A DNA stretch of 12,163 nt from Polaromonas sp. GTDB lineage: Bacteria; Pseudomonadota; Gammaproteobacteria; Burkholderiales; Burkholderiaceae_C. The stretch is from positions 1-12,163 of the forward strand of contig JAHFQQ010000085.1 in the NCBI GenBank assembly GCA_023259235.1, given 5' to 3'. Positions within the stretch are counted from its first letter, which is position 1. Every line of letters begins with the position of its first letter. Below, one piece after another: positions 6,269 to 12,163 of this stretch. A model generated the notes under the pieces. The model was not told the origin of the DNA, made no database searches, and saw nothing but the letters and a program-made list of their open reading frames with translations. The position numbers and the translations under genes were made by a program.

Positions 6269-7987
6269 ATGACTCCGCAAGACCTCGCCGGAACCAACTC
6301 CGCAGAAGGAATCTCCGGCCCTTGGGAAACCACATCCGCGCCAGGTTCCTTTGGCCGCCTCTGGCGCGTTTTCATGACAGCGCGCGTGGCGATTGCGGTC
6401 GTGCTGGTGCTTCTGCAGGCATTCATGCACGCCATGGGCAGCCTGGCGAACGGCTGGCCCATCGCAGTGTGCGTCGCCTACCTGGGCGCCACGCTGGCCA
6501 TACGGCTTTGGGGTCGGCCCCGTCCGCCTGGCCGGATGTTCGATGCGCAATGGATCTTGACCATTGGCACGGATGTCGTCACGTTTTCACTGCTCGGCTT
6601 CGTGCAATCTGGCAGCATCAACTACACTCCGCTGTTCGCCCTGCCCGTGTTGCTGTCGTCGGTTCTCGGGCCGATTGTGCTGGCCTTCGGCACCGCTGCC
6701 AGCGTGACGCTGCTGCTGCTCTCCGATGCCTGGTGGAATTCGCTGCAGGCAGTGGGTGATTCCAGCGCGCGCTTTCTCCAGGCTGGCCTGAGTGGCTCGG
6801 GATTTTTTCTGGTAGCGTTGCTGGCCAACCAGTTGGCCCTGCGGCTGACGCGAGAGGAGCAGTTGGCCAAGCGCAGTCAATCGGCCGCGCACATGCAAAC
6901 GCTGGTCAATGAACTGGTGATTGAATCGCTGGCTGACGGCATTTTGGTGATTGATATCCACGGCGTGGTGCGCTCTGCCAATCCGGCCTCGATACGTTTG
7001 CTGGCGACGCAGGTTGTGGTTCGCGGCAGGCCATTTTCACTTGCCACGGAAGCCGCCTGGCAACCATTGGCTGACCTGATGCGCCAAACCTTCACGACGC
7101 AGTCCGCGCAGGAAGCCGAAATCAGCCTCGCCTATCCGGCCCCCAACGCCAGACGATTGCATGTGCGCACGCGCCTGGCCGCTTCGCAAAGCGGCGGTCA
7201 CGAAAGCCTGTGCGTGATGTTTCTCGAAGATCTGCGTGAAATGGAAGCACGCGTCCGGACCGAAAAGATGGCGGCAATGGGGCGAATGTCGGCTGCAGTG
7301 GCCCACGAAATAAGGAACCCGCTGGCCGCCATTTCGCAAGCCAATGCCCTGCTTGAGGAAGACCTGCACGATGCCAGCCAGCGCCAACTTACTGCCATGG
7401 TCAGGCAAAACGCGCAGCGCCTGGCCAAAATTGTGGATGAGGTGCTGAATATTTCGCGGGTCCAGGAGCAATTGCCAGCGCCTCAGGCAGGCGCGCTGCT
7501 GCTTGACGACGCGGTGCTTCACGTCACTACCGACTGGGCCCACCAAAACACGGCGACGCAGCGAATGTGTGTCACGACCGACTCGGCCAATGCCGCAGTG
7601 CGCTTTGATCCAGAACATTTGCGGCGCTTGATGATCAACCTGCTGGACAATGCCTTGCGCTACGCCAGCACGTCGGCAGGTGCGATTGAGGTGGCCACGC
7701 AGTTGGTAAGGCCTGGCCTGGCCCGGCTGAACATCTGGAGCGACGGACAAGCCCTGGAGCAGGCAGTCCTGACACATCTTTTCGAACCCTTCTTTTCCTC
7801 CGAGAGCCGCTCCAGCGGACTGGGCCTCTACATCTGCCGGGAACTGTGTGAACGCCATGGCGCACTCATCGGCTACCAGCGCGTTCTACGCGCGGCTACC
7901 GAGGGAAATGAGTTTTTTGTCCTGTTCAATTCGGCGTCGCAGCCCCTGGGCCCCCCCCTGGCGCACATTGACACCCTTCTCGTCTGA
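6269..7987 (+). CDS. pilS: PilS, sensor histidine kinase of the type IV pilus two-component system
   Basis: PilS is the inner-membrane kinase that phosphorylates PilR to control pilin transcription. The 572-residue protein has about six hydrophobic segments between residues 36 and 192, a PAS-like domain (about 210-320; VIESLADGILVIDIHGVV), and a HisKA domain with the phospho-accepting H346 in AVAHEIRNPLAA. The ATP-binding domain shows the N box NLLDNALRY (457-465), F box FEPFF (505-509) and G2 box SSGLGLYICRE (515-525). The G1 box is reduced to SDGQALEQ (491-498) instead of DxGxG; betaproteobacterial PilS proteins commonly have a shortened form here. The long soluble N-terminus of about 35 residues has no good ribosome-binding site, so the true start could differ slightly. 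The gene lies 6 bases behind the PP0621-like gene and 4 bases before pilR. Confidence 0.95.
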   Translation: MTPQDLAGTNSAEGISGPWETTSAPGSFGRLWRVFMTARVAIAVVLVLLQAFMHAMGSLANGWPIAVCVAYLGATLAIRLWGRPRPPGRMFDAQWILTIGTDVVTFSLLGFVQSGSINYTPLFALPVLLSSVLGPIVLAFGTAASVTLLLLSDAWWNSLQAVGDSSARFLQAGLSGSGFFLVALLANQLALRLTREEQLAKRSQSAAHMQTLVNELVIESLADGILVIDIHGVVRSANPASIRLLATQVVVRGRPFSLATEAAWQPLADLMRQTFTTQSAQEAEISLAYPAPNARRLHVRTRLAASQSGGHESLCVMFLEDLREMEARVRTEKMAAMGRMSAAVAHEIRNPLAAISQANALLEEDLHDASQRQLTAMVRQNAQRLAKIVDEVLNISRVQEQLPAPQAGALLLDDAVLHVTTDWAHQNTATQRMCVTTDSANAAVRFDPEHLRRLMINLLDNALRYASTSAGAIEVATQLVRPGLARLNIWSDGQALEQAVLTHLFEPFFSSESRSSGLGLYICRELCERHGALIGYQRVLRAATEGNEFFVLFNSASQPLGPPLAHIDTLLV

Positions 7988-7991
7988 AACC

Positions 7992-9422
7992 ATGAGCCTG
8001 CAAGCACCCAATCCTCAACCGGCTCATATCCTTGTCATCGACGATGAGCCGGATCTGCGAACCCTGTACGAACTGACCCTCCTGCGGGAAGGCTATCGGG
8101 TGGAAGCAGCCGGCGATCTGCTGCAAGCGCGCGAGCAACTCAGGGAGCACCGATTCGATGCAGTAATTACCGACATGCGCCTGCCCGACGGCTTGGGGCT
8201 TGAGCTGTTGCGAGACCTGGCCGTCCAGCAGCGTCCGGAACGTTGCGTGGTCATCACGGCGCATGGATCCGCGGAAAATGCGGTGGAAGCGCTCAAGGCG
8301 GGAGCGTTTGACTACCTCACCAAGCCTGTCGATCTCAAGCAGTTCCGAAGCGTAGTGGCATCGGCGATACAAGGCACCCCCAATGGCGGGGCACCGGTCA
8401 AAAGCGAGCCTGTCACGCCAACGCCCGGTTCGCGGCCTGCGACCGTCCCCGCCTCTGAAAATGCTTCCGCGCTTCTGGAAAAGCTGGTCGGTGAATCGCC
8501 CATGATGCGCGCCGTCAAATCCCGCATTGTCAAGGTCGCCGGCAGCATGGCCCCGGTTTTGATACAGGGCGAGTCCGGCACCGGAAAGGAGCTGGTGGCA
8601 CGCGCGGTGCATGGGTGCAGCCACCGGGCGAGCGAGCCTTTCATCGCGGTCAACTGCAGTGCGATCCCGGAAAGCCTGATGGAAGCGGAATTTTTTGGTG
8701 CGCGCAAGGGCGCTTACACCGGCTCGGCGCAGGACCGGCAAGGCTACTTTCAGGCCGCCAAGGGCGGCACCCTGTTTCTTGACGAGATCGGCGACTTGCC
8801 GCTGGCCATGCAATCAAAGCTGCTGCGGGCGATTCAGGAGCGCACTGTGCGGCCGCTCGGTTCACCCCAGGAAGACGCAGTCGATGTACGCATCGTCAGT
8901 GCAACGCACAAGGACCTCACCGCCGAAGTGCAAGCCGGCGCATTTCGCCAGGATTTGTATTACCGGCTCAACGTAATCGAAATTGTGGTGCCGCCGCTGC
9001 GCGAGAGGAGCGAAGACCTGCCGGCACTTTGCCATGCCCTGCTTGCCAGAATCTGCCAGGAGTCGGGCTTGCGAATGCCCGAGCTGACCGGCGCGACGAT
9101 GGAACAATTGCGATCAAGCCCGTTCAACGGCAATGTCCGGGAACTGGAAAATGTCCTGCACCGCGCGGTCGCCCTGAGCGAAGGCGGCGAATTGCAATTT
9201 GATGCGCTGCCACCAAAAGATGTCCTTGTTCCAGAAAATCTGCAGGACTACCTGGACCAGCAGGAGCGAAATATTCTGGCCAAGGTGCTGGAGGAGACCG
9301 GCTTCAACCGGACCGCGGCCGCGGCCAGACTGGGTTTGAGCCTGCGCCAGATGCGCTACCGCATTGCCCGCCTGAACATCTCGACACCGGGCAACGATGA
9401 TGCAGGCGATGACGAGCCCTGA
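7992..9422 (+). CDS. pilR: PilR, sigma-54-dependent response regulator of type IV pili
   Basis: PilR, once phosphorylated by PilS, activates sigma-54 transcription of pilA. The 476-residue protein has a receiver domain (about 11-127; acidic D17, D18, phospho-site D61 in VITDMRLPDG, K111 in YLTKP). An AAA+ domain (about 166-395) has Walker A GESGTGKE (193-200), Walker B LFLDEIGDL (261-269) and RLNVIEIVVPPLRER (325-339). The C-terminal Fis-type helix-turn-helix (about 425-462) includes FNRTAAAARLGLSLRQMRYR. The sigma-54 contact loop, usually GAFTGA, reads GAYTGS (240-245). The start MSLQAPNPQP at 7992 is chosen because the receiver domain begins right after it; an earlier in-frame ATG lies inside pilS. 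The target gene pilA is not in the window. Confidence 0.96.
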   Translation: MSLQAPNPQPAHILVIDDEPDLRTLYELTLLREGYRVEAAGDLLQAREQLREHRFDAVITDMRLPDGLGLELLRDLAVQQRPERCVVITAHGSAENAVEALKAGAFDYLTKPVDLKQFRSVVASAIQGTPNGGAPVKSEPVTPTPGSRPATVPASENASALLEKLVGESPMMRAVKSRIVKVAGSMAPVLIQGESGTGKELVARAVHGCSHRASEPFIAVNCSAIPESLMEAEFFGARKGAYTGSAQDRQGYFQAAKGGTLFLDEIGDLPLAMQSKLLRAIQERTVRPLGSPQEDAVDVRIVSATHKDLTAEVQAGAFRQDLYYRLNVIEIVVPPLRERSEDLPALCHALLARICQESGLRMPELTGATMEQLRSSPFNGNVRELENVLHRAVALSEGGELQFDALPPKDVLVPENLQDYLDQQERNILAKVLEETGFNRTAAAARLGLSLRQMRYRIARLNISTPGNDDAGDDEP

Positions 9423-10014
9423 ACACCGGGGTGGCTGCTCCCCCGCCGCTGCCCTGTGGCAAAACGGCTGGTACCGCTACGCACGCGCGCTGGCTTCGCC
9501 CAATTTCGACGCGCGACCGGCCAGCACGGCGATTGACCTGATCGTGATTCACTCCATCAGCCTGCCACCTGGCGAATTTGGCAACGGCTGCGTGCAGCGG
9601 CTCTTCACCAACCAGCTTGACTGGGACGCACATCCTTATTTTCAGGGTATCCGCGGCTTGCAGGTGTCGTCGCATTTTTTCATTACACGCTTGGGAGCGT
9701 TGTGGCAATTTGTCGCTTGCGGCGACCGCGCCTGGCATGCTGGCCAGTCGAGCTACCGGGGCCGCGGCAACTGCAACGACGACTCCATCGGCATTGAGCT
9801 CGAAGGCCTCGAAGGCGACACCTTTGAGCAATGCCAGTATGAAACCCTGACCGGGCTGTGCGCAGCGCTGCTTGACGCCTACCCCATAGCCCACATTGCC
9901 GGGCACGAGCACATTGCCCCAAAACGCAAAACGGACCCCGGCCCGGGTTTTGACTGGTCCGCGCTGCAGCGTTCACTGGCATCTCCGCCTCAGTGTTTTC
10001 CCGCAATCAGTTAG
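9397..10014 (+). CDS. ampD: AmpD, 1,6-anhydro-N-acetylmuramyl-L-alanine amidase
   Basis: AmpD is a cytoplasmic zinc amidase that removes the peptide from anhydro-muropeptides during cell-wall recycling. In many bacteria its loss raises the AmpR inducers that switch on AmpC beta-lactamase. The 205-residue protein is of the Amidase_2 type. Zinc ligands by alignment with the Citrobacter enzyme are H52 (LIVIHSISLPPGEFGNG), H170 (HIAGHEHIAPKRKTDPGPGFDW) and D180, with supporting E135 (SIGIELEG) and K178. Spacing H170-D180 is the same as in the known enzyme. The start overlaps the last 26 bases of pilR. Three in-frame ATGs (9397, 9400, 9409) are all possible and change only the first five residues. 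The overlap suggests coupling to pilR translation. No ampC or ampR is nearby. Confidence 0.95.
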   Translation: MMQAMTSPEHRGGCSPAAALWQNGWYRYARALASPNFDARPASTAIDLIVIHSISLPPGEFGNGCVQRLFTNQLDWDAHPYFQGIRGLQVSSHFFITRLGALWQFVACGDRAWHAGQSSYRGRGNCNDDSIGIELEGLEGDTFEQCQYETLTGLCAALLDAYPIAHIAGHEHIAPKRKTDPGPGFDWSALQRSLASPPQCFPAIS

Positions 10015-10264
10015 TCAGGTTCGGGACCGCGAACACGCCATTCAGGGCGCTGCCTCCCGCCAATAAGGCCGTCCGGCATCTTTCCCTGCAGCACTGTCAA
10101 GGCCGGTCCACGCCTGTGCGCACCAGTGCCGTGTCGGCATTGGCCAGACCCGATCAGTTCAGGCTCTGCCGCCAATTGGACAGCCGACGACGTGATCGAT
10201 TCAGGCCGCTCCAGCGGGGGTCAATAAAAAGGCCTGGAATGTAACAATGCCATTCGTCGACCGT
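10015..10264. other. Intergenic region upstream of the nrd promoter
   Basis: About 250 bases without a convincing gene. A short hairpin (GTTCG / CGAAC, 10019-10023 with 10030-10034) lies 5 bases behind the ampD stop but lacks a T run, so it is at best a weak terminator. A small open frame here (starting inside ampD at 9993) shows no recognisable protein features. No riboswitch signature was found. Confidence 0.5.
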
Positions 10265-10280
10265 ACACTACCAGTAGTGG
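10265..10280 (+). promoter_or_regulatory. NrdR box 1
   Basis: ACACTACCAGTAGTGG matches 11 of 16 positions of an idealised NrdR box ACACTATATATAGTGT and has matched CACTA/TAGTG arms. NrdR is the ATP/dATP-sensing repressor of ribonucleotide reductase genes and binds pairs of such boxes. The second box starts 32 bases further on, the classical spacing of about three helix turns. Confidence 0.75.
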
Positions 10281-10281
10281 C

Positions 10282-10310
10282 TTGTATTGGTTCGACACCC
10301 TAGGTATAGT
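10282..10310 (+). promoter_or_regulatory. Promoter of nrdA(pseudo)-nrdB
   Basis: The -10 hexamer TATAGT (10305-10310, 5 of 6 matches) lies 17 bases behind a weak -35 TTGTAT (10282-10287). The -10 is inside NrdR box 2 and the -35 lies between the boxes, so bound NrdR would block RNA polymerase. Transcription should start near 10317, leaving a leader of about 145 bases before the nrdA start at 10463. Confidence 0.65.
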
Positions 10311-10312
10311 GT
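10297..10312 (+). promoter_or_regulatory. NrdR box 2
   Basis: ACCCTAGGTATAGTGT matches 13 of 16 positions of the idealised NrdR box and covers the -10 hexamer. There are 16 bases between the two boxes. The pair is well kept although the gene behind it is broken. Confidence 0.78.
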
Positions 10313-11472
10313 CTAAGCCATTAAATCAGTTTAAGGCCGGTCAGGTCGATTCTGGTGAGATTGCGAAGGCATCAGTTGATCAAGACAGACAGCCAGTAGC
10401 CGATCCGCAATTGCCCTGAACCGTAACTCAAGCCGATCAGAAAACAAGGCCAAGAGAAAATCATGCGACCAACACAACCGATGCTCTCTGTCATGCCCGG
10501 CGCACGAGCCGGTTGTGAGACATCCGGCAATGCCAATGCACAAACCAGCGCCCTCGCTCGTTACCCCATCATTCGCCGCAATGGCAGCGTCGTCCCGTTC
10601 GAGCCCGACAAGATCGCCGCGGCCATGATGAAGGCTTTTCTCGCCGTGTACAGTACCCAGGATGCGGCATCGACAAGCGTTCGCGAAACCGTCGATGACC
10701 TGACCCAGGGTGTCATTCGTGCGCTGGTACGCTCGCGCCCCAGCGGGGGAACCTTTCACATTGAAGACATGCCAGCCCAAGCCACAGACATGCCCTTGCT
10801 GCATGCAATGGATGGCGGCAACAAGGTTGCGCTCGATCTGCGAAACCTGCAGGCGCTGACTGAAGCGGCGTGCGCCGACCTGGGCGCGCAAGTCATTCCT
10901 GACCCGATTGTTGCCGAGACCTGCCGCAACCGGTATGACGGCGTGCCGATAGACGAGGTCTACAAAGCCTCGATCCTGGCAGCCCTCACGCTGATCGAAA
11001 AGGAACCGGACCACACCTACGCCACTGCGCGCCTGCAGCTGCACACCGTCCGCAGGGAGGTTCTGGGCGAAGAAGTCAGTCAGGAAAAGACAACTACCCG
11101 CTATGCCGGGTACTTTCCGCAGTTCACCGCCAAGGGCGTCAAGAATGAACTGCTCGACGAAAGGCTTCAGCAGTTTGATCTGGCTCGCCTGGGCGCAGCA
11201 CTCAAGCCGGAACGCAACCTGAAGTTTGACTACCTCGGGCTGCAGACCCTGTATGCCCGTTACTTCCTGCATCTGCGCAAGCAACGCGTTGAATTGCCAC
11301 AGGCTTTTTTCATGCGCTTTGCGCTCAATGAAATCAATCGCAACGAGCGGGCCATCGAGTTCCACGAACTCCTCTCGTCATTTGACTTCATGTCAGGCAC
11401 ACCAACACTGTTCAATGCCGGCACGCTGCGCTCGCAGCTTTCGTCGTGCTGCCTCACCGCAGTCTTCGATGG

Positions 11473-11501
11473 CCTGGGTGGCATTTACGATGCCACCCAG
11501 G
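11473..11501. repeat. 12-bp perfect inverted repeat within the nrdA remnant
   Basis: CCTGGGTGGCAT (11473-11484) and ATGCCACCCAGG (11490-11501) pair perfectly around a 5-base loop. This is a strong GC-rich hairpin 30 bases before the deletion join. It lies in a stretch where the protein (FDGLGGIYDATQEK) departs from the family pattern. Confidence 0.75.
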
Positions 11502-11530
11502 AAAAGGCCTTGCTGTCCAAATTCGCGGGC

Positions 11531-11539
11531 GGCCTGGGT
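11531..11539 (+). other. Deletion join in nrdA at GGCCTGGGT
   Basis: GGCCTGGGT encodes the end of FAGGLG in the upstream frame (GGC CTG GGT) and is part of the codons for AWV in the downstream frame (GCC TGG GTG). Both ends of the missing segment would therefore have carried this 9-mer in an intact gene, so the loss looks like recombination or slippage between short direct repeats. The intact upstream and downstream sequences are inferred from the protein family. The 10-mer GGCCTGGGTG also occurs at 11471-11480. Confidence 0.7.
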
Positions 11540-11732
11540 GCGCGGACTGAAGACCACTTACTACCTGTGCACCATGAGCGCCAGGCGCGCCGAGAAATCC
11601 ACCGTCGAAGCCGGCAAGATGAACGCGGTTTCATCGGGCGCCGATGCAGCACCAGCGCTGATGGGCATATCACCGGGCACGGACATCAGGTTCTGCGTCA
11701 TCAACGATTCGGGTTGCGGGGCCTGCCAATAG

Positions 11733-11865
11733 GCACACCACCAAAATGCTTCAACCGATTCGATGCCAACTCGATGCAATTGAGCAACACTAATTTGCCG
11801 CGATGTGAATGAACACTTTTCATTTTGTATCACTGCTTTCATAATCACGAAATATTGGAACTCTC
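11733..11865 (+). other. Spacer between the nrdA remnant and nrdB
   Basis: 133 bases lie between the original nrdA stop and the nrdB start. The second half is AT-rich. The out-of-frame read-through of nrdA ends inside it at 11812. No clear terminator is seen, so transcription from the NrdR-controlled promoter can reach nrdB. Confidence 0.5.
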
Positions 11866-12163
11866 TATGTTGACCTGGGACGACGAAGTCAAACCATCTT
11901 TGCAAGAATCTTTTACCAGCGGCCTGTCAGATAGCCGCTCGATGGATCTTCCACCTCTTTCCCTGGCTTCATTCGAGCAGCCTCAAAAACAAGACCACAA
12001 GCGCACGCTGCATGACGGCGCAGCTTCATCGGCATCGGCACGGCGCATCAGGGCTACCTGCAAACGCATCGTCAACGGCCAGTCTGACGTCAACCAGCTC
12101 GTTCCATTCAAATACAAATGGGCCTGGGAAAAGTATCTGGCTACCCACGCCAACCACTGGATG
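11866..12163 (+). CDS. nrdB: Ribonucleoside-diphosphate reductase small subunit NrdB, partial (N-terminus)
   Basis: The first 99 codons of NrdB, the subunit that carries the di-iron centre and tyrosyl radical for class Ia reductase. It starts MLTWDDEVKP, has a variable Ser/Pro/Gln-rich linker (about 11-60), and then the well-conserved RIVNGQSDVNQLVPFKYKWA and EKYLATHANHWM at the window edge. The linker and conserved parts match the betaproteobacterial type, and no frameshift or stop is seen. A GGAA lies 7 bases upstream of the ATG. The radical-site residues lie beyond the edge and cannot be judged. Its expected partner NrdA is broken immediately upstream, so it would need a large subunit from elsewhere to function. 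Confidence 0.93.

Larger units (their letters stand above)
10463..11732 (+). pseudogene. nrdA: nrdA remnant: class Ia ribonucleotide reductase large subunit lacking its catalytic centre
   Basis: NrdA reduces ribonucleoside diphosphates with the NrdB radical. The first about 355 codons (MRPTQPMLSVMPG onward) read as a betaproteobacterial NrdA: part of an ATP-cone (about 34-103), then YDGVPIDEVYKASI, YATARLQLHT, FDYLGLQTLYARYFLH, STPTLFN-like GTPTLFNAGTLRSQLSSC and ALLSKFAGGLG. At 11531-11539 the sequence jumps to WVRGLKTTYYLCTMSA, which belongs to the end of the family and continues to the C-terminal cysteine motif GACQ and stop (11730-11732) in another frame. Roughly 480-520 residues are missing, including the counterparts of E. 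coli N437, C439, E441 and C462. In the original frame translation runs on for about 90 unrelated residues to 11812. The ATP-cone is also shortened after GTFHIED, and four residues are absent at FFMRFALNE (family: FFMRVAMGLALNE). No functional enzyme can result. Confidence 0.9.

Noticed and set aside
7731..7830. PilS as an inactive kinase because the G1 box DxGxG is degenerate.
   Set aside because: The H, N, F and G2 boxes are intact, and the shortened G1 appears, from memory, to be usual in betaproteobacterial PilS.
7037..7858. Long minus-strand open frames opposite pilS, and also opposite pilR (7926-8813).
   Set aside because: Both lie antisense to clearly conserved proteins and show no domain or good start site.
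10015..10462. A cobalamin riboswitch controlling the reductase operon.
   Set aside because: No box resembling GCCACTG and no fitting set of helices was found; the NrdR box pair explains the regulation.
10331..11365. A 344-codon open frame on the minus strand opposite the nrdA remnant.
   Set aside because: It mirrors codons of the recognisable NrdA frame, has no recognisable domain, and is explained by high GC content.
11531..11539. The nrdA break as an intron, intein or inserted mobile element.
   Set aside because: Nothing has been inserted. The sequence is missing, and the two ends meet directly at a 9-bp microhomology.
10463..11812. nrdA could be rescued by programmed frameshifting at the join.
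   Set aside because: A frameshift would join the two ends into one protein of about 420 residues, but the missing centre with the active-site cysteines would still be absent. No slippery heptamer is visible there.

Overview
The window looks like chromosome of a betaproteobacterium of the order Burkholderiales, most likely a Comamonadaceae member related to Polaromonas or Rhodoferax. The evidence is the wording of the Ffh, PilS and NrdA/NrdB proteins and the gene order ffh / ccsA-like / PP0621-like / pilS / pilR / ampD / nrdA / nrdB. That order is, from memory, the usual one in the group. No tRNA, rRNA, CRISPR array or insertion sequence is visible.

Left part (1-3395, all minus strand). Four genes read leftward with short gaps, probably as one operon: a 496-residue outer-membrane beta-barrel protein with one N-terminal c-type haem site, a two-haem cytochrome c4-like protein, a periplasmic YceI-family protein, and the start of a DUF4337-type membrane protein that runs off the left edge. 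The first two resemble the Cyc2 + c4-type Cyc1 pair of the iron-oxidation (rus) operon of Acidithiobacillus ferrooxidans, so the operon may move electrons across the outer membrane. This reading rests on motifs only. A 352-bp AT-richer intergenic region upstream holds a candidate promoter and palindromes.

Middle part (3748-10014). ffh (signal recognition particle GTPase) is on the minus strand. Diverging from it on the plus strand is a tightly packed run: a CcsA/YpjD-like haem-handling membrane protein, a small PP0621-like cysteine protein (4-bp overlap), the PilS sensor kinase, the PilR sigma-54 activator (4-bp gap) and the AmpD amidase, which overlaps the end of pilR. These genes look intact and ordinary.

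Right part (10015-12163). A 448-bp intergenic region carries a well-formed ribonucleotide-reductase promoter with two NrdR boxes placed 32 bp apart. Behind it lies a broken nrdA. About 355 N-terminal codons are joined, out of frame and at a 9-bp microhomology, to the last about 65 codons. The catalytic centre of roughly 480-520 codons is gone. The N-terminal half also has smaller in-frame losses. nrdB follows and looks intact up to the window edge. This is the strongest anomaly: the normal class Ia reductase large subunit cannot be made from this locus, so the organism needs another reductase or another nrdA copy, unless the join is an assembly error.
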